37,389 nt of DNA from the NCBI GenBank assembly GCA_034189085.1, contig JAXHVH010000022.1:1-37389 (forward strand), read 5' to 3'. A model generated the notes under the pieces. It was not told the DNA's origin, ran no database searches, and saw only the letters and a program-made list of their open reading frames with translations. Source of the stretch: M55B129 sp034189085 (GTDB lineage: Bacteria > Bacillota > Dethiobacteria > DTU022). Position numbers and translations under genes: made by a program. Below are positions 17,803-26,383 of the stretch, piece by piece; the first letter of the stretch is position 1, and each line of letters begins with the position of its first letter.

Positions 17803-18813
17803 CTATTCATAACGGATACGGGGATCGAGATAGGCATAAATCAAATCGACAATAATGTTTATAGCAATAAAGGCAAAGGCAACAAAAAAGACTACACCCT
17901 GCACTACCGGATAATCCCGGACATTGATTGCTGAAACCAGTAAACGCCCGATACCAGGCCAGGAAAATACTGTTTCTGTGAGGATGGCTCCCCCCATCAG
18001 CTTGGCCAGCTGCAACCCAATTACTGTCGCAACGGGAATCATGGCATTTTTCAGGGCGTGGGTATAAACTACTTTTCTTTCCTGTACACCTTTTGCCCTG
18101 GCAGTGCGAATATAATCTTCACTGAGGACATCGAGCATGCTGGAACGGGTTACTCTAACCACGAGGGCCAGTGAAACCGTGGCCAGTGAAACAGCCGGCA
18201 TCAGCAAATGCCTTACAGAATCGATAAAAGAACCAATCTGACCGGCAATCAGAGAATCTATTAAATACAGGCCGGTGTAAGTAGGAATGGCGACCCCCAT
18301 TGACAATCGGCCTGAAACAGGAAGCCAACCGAGCATAACCGCAAAAAGGTAAATTAGCATCATCCCCAGCCAGAAGATGGGGATTGATACGCCAAGTAGA
18401 GAAAAGCCAATTAACGACTGATCAATGAGGGTATTCCGGTAGCGGGCGGCGCTAACTCCAAAATAGATCCCAAAAAATACAGCAATCAGAAGAGCCACTA
18501 CAGTTAATTCAATCGTGGCCGGCAGGCGGGTCAAAATTTCCTCCATCACAGGCTGGTTACTCCTGATGGAGATACCAAAATCTCCATGCAGGGCGCTGGT
18601 AAACCACTGCCAGTATTGAATATGCAGCGGCTCATTTAAACCAAGTCTTTCCTCAAGCGCAAGGCGGGCCGCTTCGGTAACACGATCACCGAGCATAATG
18701 TCAATGGGATCGCCCGGGATCATGTGAATAAGTAGGAAAACAATTATGGAGACACCAAGAAGGGTTGGGATAGTTAAAGCCAATCGTTTCAGAAAGTATC
18801 TGTAAAGTGCCAT
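17803..18813 (-). CDS. Oligopeptide-type ABC transporter permease (DppB/OppB-like)
   Basis: A 336-residue permease beginning with the OppB hallmark YFLKRLALTIPTLLGVSIIVF and HMIPGDPID, then six membrane segments and the EAA loop TARAKGVQERKVVYTHALKNA. It is first in the importer operon (B-C-D-F-binding protein), the standard Dpp/Opp order apart from the binding protein being last. AAGGGTGG precedes the ATG by 6 nt, and the extended -10 promoter at 18866-18894 lies about 50 bases upstream. The product sits in the cytoplasmic membrane. Confidence 0.96.
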   Translation of the reverse strand: MALYRYFLKRLALTIPTLLGVSIIVFLLIHMIPGDPIDIMLGDRVTEAARLALEERLGLNEPLHIQYWQWFTSALHGDFGISIRSNQPVMEEILTRLPATIELTVVALLIAVFFGIYFGVSAARYRNTLIDQSLIGFSLLGVSIPIFWLGMMLIYLFAVMLGWLPVSGRLSMGVAIPTYTGLYLIDSLIAGQIGSFIDSVRHLLMPAVSLATVSLALVVRVTRSSMLDVLSEDYIRTARAKGVQERKVVYTHALKNAMIPVATVIGLQLAKLMGGAILTETVFSWPGIGRLLVSAINVRDYPVVQGVVFFVAFAFIAINIIVDLIYAYLDPRIRYE

Positions 18814-18865
18814 TTGAATCCACCCTTATGAGGAAGAAAAGAAGAATTAAAGAAATATTTTTTAC

Positions 18866-18894
18866 AATATACCATAAAGATGAAATAATTACAA
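18866..18894 (-). promoter_or_regulatory. Promoter of the peptide importer operon
   Basis: On the minus strand TTGTAA and TATATT are 17 bases apart, and the -10 is extended (TGGTATATT). An inverted TAATTA-N7-TAATTA (18886-18904) overlaps the -35, which is a plausible repressor site for the RpiR regulator encoded in the operon. The surrounding 193-base gap is very AT-rich and has no open frame. Confidence 0.65.
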
Positions 18895-18932
18895 CATATA
18901 ATTAAAAGAAATTTATTTTACATGTCTTGTTT

Positions 18933-18944
18933 TGACCTTTGTCA
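18933..18944. promoter_or_regulatory. TGAC-N4-GTCA palindrome upstream of the importer promoter
   Basis: The palindrome TGACctttGTCA lies about 40 bases upstream of the -35 element, in the right place for an activator or distal operator. It is the only perfect dyad of this size in the gap apart from the TAATTA pair. No protein can be assigned. Confidence 0.3.
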
Positions 18945-19006
18945 TCAGGACCGGCAGGTTTTAGGATGAACAATAAATCAGAGAAGTTGATCTGCAGAAG
19001 AGAGTC

Positions 19007-20266
19007 TTACCGGGTTGCCTTGAGGGAGTAATTTTCCAGGTAAAGCGTGCGCATCAATCTGGCTTCACGAAGGTTAAGCGGCCGGCCCCTGTTAAAAATA
19101 CAGGAAACGATTATTGCCATGGCATTTTTTTCCATGATCATCGCCGCCGCCAGGGCGTCGCCCAGCGAAAGGCCGCAGCATAGCGCACCGCCGCCTGCCA
19201 GCAGAACAGCACTGCGTCTTTTCATTAATCCGGCGATCTGCCGGGATATTTTATTGTGAAAATTTGCCGGGTCAAACTTTAACAGGGGGACATCCTCCCC
19301 CACTATCTGGGCAAAATCATCCAGCATTGGATACATTTTCTTGCCAACCATGGAAAAAGCGAGAACATTAGGAGAAAGCACGTGCCTGATCGCCTTTACA
19401 GCAGGATTGGAAAGATAAATAGCGTGGTGAACAAATAACAGGGGATCTAATTCCTCCTCAGTCCGTGCTTGAAAACCCTGTCCAGGGCTGATCAACAAAG
19501 AGCGGCCATTCCCGAATGAGAAAAACTTATCATCCCCATCGGCGGGAGAAAAAATAAAACCATCATTTTCTCTCTTGCTGTTATAAAAGCTGACGGGCTC
19601 CTGGGAGCGATAATCATTTTCCTTGCCTGACTTTCGAGAAATGTAATAATTCCGTAGTGAAGGCCAGTCGGCAGAATCCACCTTGCTGATCTGGCTGTAC
19701 CACCTCAATATATAATTGGCACAGATCTCTTCCAGCCTTTCAGCAATTTGGAATGCTTCTTCACTGTCAACGCCGAGGCATAGAGCACCGTGAGCAGTCA
19801 TAATGTAAGCTTTTCCCTTCGAGCGGGACATGGTGGTAGCAACATTTTCAGACAGCTTTTTACTGCCCGGCATCCCATAGGGAATTGATACGATTCTGTC
19901 ACCGATTAAAGAAGCATACCCAACTTCTTCAATCTCAATGTCAGTCTGCAGGGAGCTTATAGCCGAGGCATAATACTGGTGAGTATGAATGATGAAATTA
20001 ATATCCCGGCGCTGCCTGTAAACTGCGGCATGAACTCCCTTTTCCGAGGATGGTTCCACGCGGCCCTCATAGCTCAGATCATCAAGGTTCATAATCACTA
20101 TATCTTCCGAGGTCAGCTTTTCATAAGGACGGCCGCTGGGAGTGATGGCAAAAAGGGTGTCACTCAACCGACAGCTAACATTACCCCAGGTACGGGCAAT
20201 TAACCCCTCCCTCACCAGTCGTTTCCCGGCCTTTACTACCATTTCTTTTGCTTTTACATTGTCCAA
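19007..20266 (-). CDS. Tandem class II aldolase/adducin-domain protein
   Basis: The 419-residue protein is two class II aldolase (fuculose-phosphate aldolase-type) domains in one chain. The N-terminal copy (about 1-190) has the zinc site: E75 (SSEKGVH), H94 and H96 (HTH) and H159 (TAHGALCLG). The C-terminal copy (about 245-419) aligns as FVHHAIYL, IRHVLSPNVLAFS and LAGGGALCCG. It keeps one histidine but replaces the second histidine of the HxH and the last one (glycine at 359), so it is probably catalytically dead. An ancient duplication with one structural copy is likely. The start is TTG, 8 nt after AAGGTG. It lies upstream of the importer promoter and may belong to the same pathway. Confidence 0.85.
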   Translation of the reverse strand: MDNVKAKEMVVKAGKRLVREGLIARTWGNVSCRLSDTLFAITPSGRPYEKLTSEDIVIMNLDDLSYEGRVEPSSEKGVHAAVYRQRRDINFIIHTHQYYASAISSLQTDIEIEEVGYASLIGDRIVSIPYGMPGSKKLSENVATTMSRSKGKAYIMTAHGALCLGVDSEEAFQIAERLEEICANYILRWYSQISKVDSADWPSLRNYYISRKSGKENDYRSQEPVSFYNSKRENDGFIFSPADGDDKFFSFGNGRSLLISPGQGFQARTEEELDPLLFVHHAIYLSNPAVKAIRHVLSPNVLAFSMVGKKMYPMLDDFAQIVGEDVPLLKFDPANFHNKISRQIAGLMKRRSAVLLAGGGALCCGLSLGDALAAAMIMEKNAMAIIVSCIFNRGRPLNLREARLMRTLYLENYSLKATR

Positions 20267-20356
20267 CGGCCTGACACCTTCTTTTTTTACCCATTACCAG
20301 GTTAATGTAAACAGGTATCTCTCAATTATATTAACCCTTTACATGGTAAAAATAAA

Positions 20357-20378
20357 CCGGGCCGACTAAACGGCCCGG
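20357..20378 (-). terminator. Rho-independent terminator after the YlbF-family gene
   Basis: CCGGGCCG and CGGCCCGG form a perfect 8-bp GC stem with a 6-nt loop, followed on the minus strand by TTTATTTTTACC. It lies 36 bases past the stop codon at 20414 and upstream of the aldolase-like gene, so it separates the two units. Confidence 0.88.
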
Positions 20379-20413
20379 CAATAAGTTAATAAGCTAGTAC
20401 GCAGGGTGGCTGT

Positions 20414-20758
20414 TTATTCTTCTTTTTTTTCTTCCGGGTTAATCCCGTCACCAATGGCCTTGTTAACATCCTGCATTAACTGATCAAAATTGTTGCGAGC
20501 CCGGCCATAAGCCTGTATTGTCAAACTGGCGTCCATTTTCCCTTTTGCCGCATTGAATTCATCAACTTGCTCCTGGCTTGGCTGCACGCCTGATTGCTGA
20601 GAAAACTGTATTTGCTGCTGCAATTTTTGGATTTCTTCAATCAACTGACTGGCTTCGGGATCACCTTTCACATTTTCAGTGGTTCTGTTCAGTTCTTTAA
20701 ATTCCTCGGTTTTACGGATTTCAGAACCAAGTTCTTTTGCTTTTTCAAATATGTCCAC
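20414..20758 (-). CDS. YlbF/YmcA family protein
   Basis: A 114-residue all-helical protein with the YlbF/YheA pattern: KAKELGSEIRKTEEFKEL, then DPEASQLIEEIQKLQQQIQ, and the C-terminal helix ARNNFDQLMQDVNKAI, with an acidic lysine-rich tail. In Bacillus, relatives YlbF and YmcA act with YaaT in RNase Y-linked mRNA processing and development, but many paralogues are uncharacterised. The start is GTG, 6 nt after AAGGAGG. It sits directly downstream of a rhodanese-type pseudogene whose open frame runs into it in another frame, and is ended by the terminator at 20357-20378. Confidence 0.85.
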   Translation of the reverse strand: MDIFEKAKELGSEIRKTEEFKELNRTTENVKGDPEASQLIEEIQKLQQQIQFSQQSGVQPSQEQVDEFNAAKGKMDASLTIQAYGRARNNFDQLMQDVNKAIGDGINPEEKKEE

Positions 20759-20801
20759 AAATAATCCTCCTTATTGGGGTATAGATTATTGCCTTCTTGG
20801 T

Positions 20802-22352
20802 TCAGGTCGACAATTCCTTTAAAAACCGACAATTTTTTATTTGGAACGGCATCTCTTATCTGAATGGTAACAGCAAACCTTGAACCGTGGGGACTGACAC
20901 AGATGTCACACTTTTTGGCATAACCAGCCACACTATAACCCGTCATACCACCTGCAAGGTGACTGATACCCTTAAACCCATGCTGCTTCAGAATGCTCGC
21001 TGCAAGGCCAGAGCGAAAACCGGTGCTGCAAATCAGAATCAAGGGGAGATGAGGATCAAGTTCCCTGTGCCGGCTCCGCAGATCGGGAACCGGGATATTG
21101 ATGGCCTCTTCAATGTGACTGTCGTTATATTCGAGGGGAGTGCGGATGTCTACCAGGGCTGTCGGATTATTTCCTGTAACAGAGAATGTAATTTTTCAGT
21201 CGAGATCAACCGCACCGATTTCGTTTCCAAACCGGACATCACCCAGGGGGCATGCCTCCGGCAAGGGAACCCTTGACCCGATCCATACCTACTCTGCGCA
21301 GCCAGAGGGCTGCTTCTACCGTTTCATCATATTTGTCGCCGACAAAGTATATGTCCCTGTCCGTCGGCAAGACCCAGCCGCCAAAGGTGGAAAAATTCCC
21401 ACACAGTTCGATATTATATGATCTCCCAATGTTCATTCCGCCATAAGCAGAATAACTGCGGATATCAACTACTACAGCATCCAAACCGCTAATTGCTTCC
21501 TTGAATTCGTGTGGTTTTAACTCTTCAAGGGGCGCAATGGATGAAAGCAGGTTTGGCCCATGACGGTTAATATCACTGCAGCGAAGGAAATGATCAGGTG
21601 CAGGTGGCATATTTTCAGTAAGCGAACGAATGAATTCCCCCCTGTCTTTTATCTGCAGGACGGGATTATAGAGTTTTTCATATCACAGGGTCGACTGGTG
21701 CTTGGCCCCGATTGATCTGTCACAGAGAGAACCTGCACCATGAGCAGGGTATATTTCGCAGTGATCGGGGCAGCTTCAGGTTTGTTACGTCTCTCTCGCT
21801 ACCAGACGTAACAGGCAGGGTATATTTCGCAGTGATCGGGGCAGCTTCAGGAGCTTATTAAAAAGACTGTCATAAAGTTTGCCCGCCAGTTCATCCGCTT
21901 TATCCGGAAAGATATCAGGCCTACCAACATCACCAACAAAAAGAAGATCACCAACAAAAAACGCCTGCAGGCTCTTTACCCCGTGAAAGATCAGTAACTA
22001 TGTAAGATACATTTTCCGGAGTATGCCCGGGCGTTTCAATGACCTCAAGGCGCATATCTTCAAGTTTAATGTTGTTCCCTTCTGAAACAGGCTTGTGCTG
22101 AAAGTTACACTCTGCCACCAGAGGCGCATAGATACCCGCTCCGCTTCTGCTGGCAAGATCCATATGCCCTGAAACAAAATCGGCATGAAGGTGGGTATGG
22201 ATAATCATGGTGATTCCAACACCCCGCCTGCGCGCTTCCTCGATGTAAACATCAACATCCCTCTGCGGATCAATTACCGCACAGCTTCAGCTGCCGATAA
22301 GCATATAAGAACTGTGAGCAATTTTGTCAATGAAAAAATGTTTAATCAGCAC
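20802..22352 (-). pseudogene. Metallo-beta-lactamase/rhodanese (persulfide dioxygenase-sulfurtransferase type), disrupted
   Basis: Reading leftward, the pieces give a CstB-like order: an MBL domain, a rhodanese-like domain and an active rhodanese domain. From GTG 22352 the frame gives HFFIDKIAHSSYMLIGS, then an in-frame TGA, then SCAVIDPQRDVDVYIEEA, THLHADFVSGH and ETPGHTPENVSYI (zinc-site motifs). After a broken stretch come EIYPAHGAGSL-like remains, a 37-bp duplication, then VDIRSYSAYGGMNIG to GGMPPG, a frameshift near 21240, an in-frame TGA near 21190, and finally LICSTGFRSGLAASIL with the rhodanese cysteine. The original stop was probably near 20802. Intact proteins of this type oxidise persulfides and move sulfur. 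At least four lesions make function impossible. Confidence 0.85.
21744..21851. repeat. 37-bp direct repeat flanking a 29-nt dyad
   Basis: Two identical 37-bp copies (21744-21780 and 21815-21851), both starting GCAGGGTATATTTCGC, are separated by 34 bases. The spacer holds a perfect 9-bp inverted repeat, GTTACGTCT-N11-AGACGTAAC (21784-21812). The copies fall within the MBL part of the pseudogene, so this is a 71-bp insertion with duplication. The identity of the copies suggests a recent event. Confidence 0.9.
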
Positions 22353-24156
22353 AGGGCACACCGTCCTTTTCAGTATCAGAGATTGTGCAAATAGCAACCG
22401 CTCCACGGCCGGTATTGATGTTAATTGCCGCCGATACCTCTGTCACATACTCCGGTTCCTTTTGAAGCAAACCAGCAATGACCTGACCACAGTTCTCCGC
22501 CAGTTCTGGAGCTCCGGCATGAACAATGCAATAGCTGTCGATTGGCATTCTAGTGTTGCTTTTTTTAACGGTATTAATTATTTTATTGAGGCCTGCCATC
22601 TGGCTTAAAGCAACGGCAAAAAGCTTGTCCCGGCCTCCTTTATCCAGGGTGACAAGCGGTTTGAGATTAAAGAGAGCAGGCACAAAGCTCTGCAGGAAGC
22701 TGAGCCTGCCGCTGCGGGCCAGGTATTTAAAATCGGTCATGCTCACAAACATTTTGGCCCGGGGTAGAAGGCTTTCAATATTATCCAAGATTTCTTCATA
22801 ACTGCAACCCCGGGCAGCCAGGCAGGCTGCTTTGAGAACCAGCAGGCCTTGAGCCCCCGATTTTGTGTGCGAATTAATTACAGAGACAGCCGTTCCATCG
22901 TCACGTAATTTCTCGGCTACTTTCTCAAATACATCTTCGGTATTACTAAATTCTCTGGAAGTCGGGATCATAACTACTGATTGATAGTGTTCGGCAATGA
23001 ATGAAAGCTGATTGTAAACGGCATTAAAGGAAGGAGGCGAATAAGAAGGGTGTTTAGATACCCGGTCGGCCAGATCATAAATTTGTTCGGGTTTTACTGA
23101 TACTTTATCCAGGAATGCGGATCCGTCTATGTTGATGTTGATCGGGACAATGTGAATCTGATGTTCATTGATCAATTCAGGGGGAAGATCAGCCGCAGAA
23201 TCGGTCACCACCGCCACTTCAGCAAGTCTTTGATGAACTACCTGGTACTGCCTGATCATGTCATCAACTTTCTGGTTGGTTACAGCGCCATATTCAAAGA
23301 GACTAGAAAAAAACTTTTCAGGATCATTAGTATGCATGTGAACCTTTGTTTTCTCAGGTGTGCCGGCAATTATTAGCGAATCCCCGAGGCTCTGCAGCGA
23401 TTGTCTGAGCTGGTCGTGATCTATATTTTCTCCCGCTACCAACCCTTCAGAACAATAACGGAACTTGATATCTCCTCCCATAACTGCTGCCGGTTCAGCC
23501 ATAGCCACATCAGAAACTTCTCCAGACAACAGGGCTTTCAAATCTCCGGAATTAATAAGTTTGGCCACTCCTTCGAGGAAAAAAACGAAACCCTGGGCAC
23601 CGGCATCAACCACCGAGGCTTCTTTCAGCACCTTCAATTTATCCGGTGTTTCTTTCAGAGAATACCTGGCCTGTTCAACCGATTTTAGAAATACCTTAAT
23701 AAAATCATTAGTTTCTTTAGCCAACCGTTGAAATGCATCTGCCCAGTCATGGAGAACTGTAAGCATAGTCCCTTCAACAGGAGTTGAAACAGCACTATAA
23801 GCATAAGGAACCGCCTTATGTACCGATTGGGCAAAGGACCTTGCCGAAAGGCGTTTATGCTGGCCTGTTTCCCTGGAAATACCGTTGATGAACTGGGCTA
23901 TTATGATCCCCGAGTTGCCTCTCGCCCCACTGAGTGAAGCATCAGCAATAGAACGAAGAGTATCACTAATACTCCGGGAAGGCTTCACAGAATCAACAAT
24001 ATAATTAAAAGTCGCCGCAAGATTGTTGCCGGTATCGCTGTCATATACCGGGAAAACATTTATTTTGTTCAGCCTTGCCTTATTCAAAACAACTTCCCTG
24101 GCTCCGGCCAGAAAAGTATAATATATTCTATCGCCATTTATATAGCTGATGGACAT
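22342..24156 (-). CDS. DAK2-DegV fusion protein (FakA-FakB-like)
   Basis: A 604-residue fusion. Residues 1-205 form a DAK2 kinase domain with the nucleotide/metal motif NVFPVYDSDTGNN (33-45), SGARGNSGII (76-85) and DAGAQGF (184-190). A FakA-like middle domain follows (YCSEGL, VHMHTNDPE at 272-280). From about 314 a DegV/EDD fatty-acid-binding domain begins at VAVVTDSAADLP. In Staphylococcus FakA phosphorylates fatty acids held by separate FakB proteins; here the two are one chain. The kinase motif deviates from the usual VPDGDTGTN and the DegV lipid-binding loop reads HPSYSPPSF, so the ligand may differ. ATG 24156 follows AGGTGA; an ATG 21 bases upstream lacks a ribosome site. Confidence 0.9.
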   Translation of the reverse strand: MSISYINGDRIYYTFLAGAREVVLNKARLNKINVFPVYDSDTGNNLAATFNYIVDSVKPSRSISDTLRSIADASLSGARGNSGIIIAQFINGISRETGQHKRLSARSFAQSVHKAVPYAYSAVSTPVEGTMLTVLHDWADAFQRLAKETNDFIKVFLKSVEQARYSLKETPDKLKVLKEASVVDAGAQGFVFFLEGVAKLINSGDLKALLSGEVSDVAMAEPAAVMGGDIKFRYCSEGLVAGENIDHDQLRQSLQSLGDSLIIAGTPEKTKVHMHTNDPEKFFSSLFEYGAVTNQKVDDMIRQYQVVHQRLAEVAVVTDSAADLPPELINEHQIHIVPININIDGSAFLDKVSVKPEQIYDLADRVSKHPSYSPPSFNAVYNQLSFIAEHYQSVVMIPTSREFSNTEDVFEKVAEKLRDDGTAVSVINSHTKSGAQGLLVLKAACLAARGCSYEEILDNIESLLPRAKMFVSMTDFKYLARSGRLSFLQSFVPALFNLKPLVTLDKGGRDKLFAVALSQMAGLNKIINTVKKSNTRMPIDSYCIVHAGAPELAENCGQVIAGLLQKEPEYVTEVSAAININTGRGAVAICTISDTEKDGVPCAD

Positions 24157-24221
24157 CCATCTCACCTGCATTTCCATACAATATTTTTAAACATATAGAA
24201 TTATTGAATTTCTTATTAAAT

Positions 24222-24250
24222 AGTTTAATCCTGCCTTATTACTTAATCAA
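24222..24250 (-). promoter_or_regulatory. Possible promoter of the DAK2-DegV gene
   Basis: TTGATT and TAAACT lie 17 bases apart on the minus strand about 65 bases upstream of the chosen ATG. Both hexamers are weak. The gap 24178-24372 is AT-rich and contains several other TATAAT-like strings, so this is only the best-spaced choice. Confidence 0.3.
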
Positions 24251-24372
24251 GCAGATTCTTAATGAAAATTGATGCTAAAATCATAAATAAAAGGGACATT
24301 CATCAATTGCCCCTATCACGGTCAAATTTTAAGCATATTATACCAAATATATTATATAACAAGCTGTAGAAT

Positions 24373-24726
24373 TTGTTAAGCCCACGCGACAGGCTGATCG
24401 GCTGGGCGGACGAACTTATAAAACACTTGATTGAATATCCCGGCATCATTTATCTTATTGGGACCAAAATCCTGGAAAGAGAAAGCACTATTATCGGCCC
24501 GCACCTGGATTTACTGGAAACAGACCTCGCCCCGCTGGTAAAAAAAATTACCGGCCTCAACCGGAAAAACTCAATTAGCTTTAAAGTCCTCCATCTTATT
24601 TCAGGTGTGGTCTACCCGGTTTTAATTTTTTCCAACGCCGAAAATCACGGAGATATTGATATTCGAAACAGGGATATGCGCCTGGCTTATATAAACTCAC
24701 TGATTGACAGCATCGAAGCAGCCTGA
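24373..24726 (+). pseudogene. Possible TetR-family remnant (ligand domain only)
   Basis: An open frame of 117 codons from TTG encodes a helical protein, SPRDRLIGWADELIKHLIEY to RNRDMRLAYINSLIDSIEAA. The pattern resembles the C-terminal ligand-binding half of TetR-type repressors. There is no helix-turn-helix part: an in-frame TAG lies just before the start and the upstream bases are AT-rich noncoding DNA. No ribosome site precedes the TTG. It lies next to an insertion sequence, which may explain the loss. I am unsure of the family; an unrelated small helical protein remains possible. Confidence 0.4.
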
Positions 24727-24805
24727 TTCAATATAAATTCGTGAGAAGGAGTTTTTACTCTTTGAGTGGTTTCGCAAAGATACATTTCCTGTGTCCGTAT
24801 CCGTG

Positions 24806-26346
24806 TCAACTCATATAAAAATCTTACGAAGGTTAACGGCTCACTCATATAAGAAGGATCTTACCCTGGGTCCGGTATCCAGCCAGGTGGCTCCCCTTAC
24901 CCGCGGGGTAGGGGGGCAAAAGAATTATCTAACATTTCACCTCTTGGTTTTTGGAGCCTTCAAAATCGTTAACTGAAAGGCCCATGCCCAGGTTAAGATC
25001 ACTGGAAACTGCCAATGTTTCTTTTGCCAGCAGTTTTTCCAGCTGGCGATGTAAGGCCAGGGGGTTTAATGAAAAGTACTGCTTCAGTAAAGCGGCCTTC
25101 ATTTTGTCATTTAACACATCCTTTTCAGTAAGGCGCTGGAAGGGTGTCTGAGCAGTGTCGTAGCGTTTTTTAGTTTTTGCACCGTTACGTTCTTTGAAAA
25201 TCACCTTCCGCATTGGTAAAAACAAATTCACATATGCATCAAGCAGAGCATAGATTTCATTTAGCCACGCCACTTCCTCAAGGGTATCATAGCGCTCATA
25301 GCCGACCATTTCTCGCACATATTGACGATTCTTTTGCTCTACATGGTCGTTATCATTCTTACGGTAAGGACGGCTACGGGAGAATTCAAGACCGTTTTCC
25401 TTGCAAAAACGGACCAGGTGATCACTTAAAAACTCGTTGCCACTATCGCTGTGCAGTGCCCAGATGATAAATGGCCACTGGGATATGATCAGCTTGATTT
25501 CTTTAAAGATGCCCTTTTGCCCTTTGCCCAGAGTAGCTCTGCGGCTGCTATAACCGGTTACGATGTCGACCATGTTTAAAGTGGAGGCAAACTGGCCCAG
25601 AGAGGAACCACCGTTATGTTCCACCAGATCTATTTCTACAGCCCCGGGCTTGTCTTCATCCCAGGTGTAAACATTGATTGGTCCTTCGGATTTAATTTTG
25701 TGATATGGTTTATTTTGAGGCAAAGATTGCTTGGGTGAAACCCATTTGGTTAATCGCCGTGCCAGGGTAGCACGGCTAATCTGGGAAAGCTGTTCACAGA
25801 TCTCTTCAGTTAAAAATATTTCATTGGGCTTAGCAAGGATTTCAGCTGTGGGCAGCAACATCGGATGTAATCGCTCTGCGCAAGGGTAATCCAAAGCTTC
25901 CCAAACCGACTGAATAACAGGCATAGCTTCTAAATATTTTAAAGGGCGATGCCGTTTGACCGGTGGGTTAGGCACGGAAAGTGGTTGATTGAGCACGGTA
26001 GTTGCGTGTTTGCGGTGGTAATTCAAAACCCTAACTACCTCATTGATCATTTTTATTTTCTCTGTTCGCGATGTTGTTTGTTGATAGCGTTGTCGCATGG
26101 CATTTAAGTACTCACGACGACTCTTTACTGACATAGTCATTTCACGTCCCCTCGGTAAGATTTCGTCGTGAGTGAGCCGATCCTCCCTGATCACAGCTTG
26201 ACGTTCTTGAAAGTTTAGCGGCATCTCAATTGCCCCCTTGAGGGTTAGATCCTTTTTGTTTCGAGGCATATATACTCCGCTCCTTTCGAGTACTTTTTAA
26301 TTGTGATGCAACGAAGTGTTTTGGAGTACTTTTTTTCTGATGCAAT
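24806..26346 (-). mobile_element. Insertion sequence with rve-type transposase; ends approximate
   Basis: A transposase gene is flanked by repeated subterminal motifs. On its right, GAGTACTTTTT...TGATGCAA occurs twice (26288-26311 and 26324-26345, period 36). On its left, ACTCATATAA occurs twice (24809-24818 and 24843-24852, period 34). AAGGATCT(T/A)ACCCT occurs in opposite orientations near 24854 and near 26245. I cannot define terminal inverted repeats or a target duplication, so the limits are estimates. The element separates the TetR-like remnant from the ArsR operon, and its right end comes within 10 bases of the ArsR -35 box. Confidence 0.55.
24929..26269 (-). CDS. DDE (rve integrase-core) transposase
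   Basis: A complete 446-residue transposase. The N-terminal part (about 1-190) is helical, with a winged-helix-like DNA-binding section (EEICEQLSQISRATLARRL). The rve catalytic core gives the triad in EIDLVEHNGG (first Asp), ALHSDSGNEFL (second Asp) and DNDHVEQKNRQYVR (Glu). A KR-rich C-terminal part follows. The length and the IDLVEH / HSDSGNEF pattern fit the IS1202/ISNCY-like group rather than IS3, as there is no orfA frameshift; the exact family is not certain. GGAG precedes the ATG by 5 nt. The gene looks intact, so it may be active. Confidence 0.87.
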   Translation of the reverse strand: MPRNKKDLTLKGAIEMPLNFQERQAVIREDRLTHDEILPRGREMTMSVKSRREYLNAMRQRYQQTTSRTEKIKMINEVVRVLNYHRKHATTVLNQPLSVPNPPVKRHRPLKYLEAMPVIQSVWEALDYPCAERLHPMLLPTAEILAKPNEIFLTEEICEQLSQISRATLARRLTKWVSPKQSLPQNKPYHKIKSEGPINVYTWDEDKPGAVEIDLVEHNGGSSLGQFASTLNMVDIVTGYSSRRATLGKGQKGIFKEIKLIISQWPFIIWALHSDSGNEFLSDHLVRFCKENGLEFSRSRPYRKNDNDHVEQKNRQYVREMVGYERYDTLEEVAWLNEIYALLDAYVNLFLPMRKVIFKERNGAKTKKRYDTAQTPFQRLTEKDVLNDKMKAALLKQYFSLNPLALHRQLEKLLAKETLAVSSDLNLGMGLSVNDFEGSKNQEVKC

Positions 26347-26354
26347 TCGTTATA

Positions 26355-26383
26355 TTGACAGGAAACTATTTTTTTGCTACCAT
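26355..26383 (+). promoter_or_regulatory. Promoter of the arsR-like operon
   Basis: A consensus TTGACA is followed after 17 bases by TACCAT. The -10 matches at 4 of 6 positions. It begins 9 bases beyond the repeated end of the insertion sequence and ends just before the operator dyad. Confidence 0.65.

Noticed and set aside
20689..21042. Rhodanese frame read as a complete 117-residue gene
   Set aside because: It begins in the middle of a rhodanese domain and runs into the YlbF-family gene in another frame; it is the tail of the pseudogene.
24894..24918. CCCCTTACCC/GGGTAGGGG stem after the transposase gene as a terminator
   Set aside because: The stem has a mismatch and a 3-nt loop, and no U-run follows on either strand.
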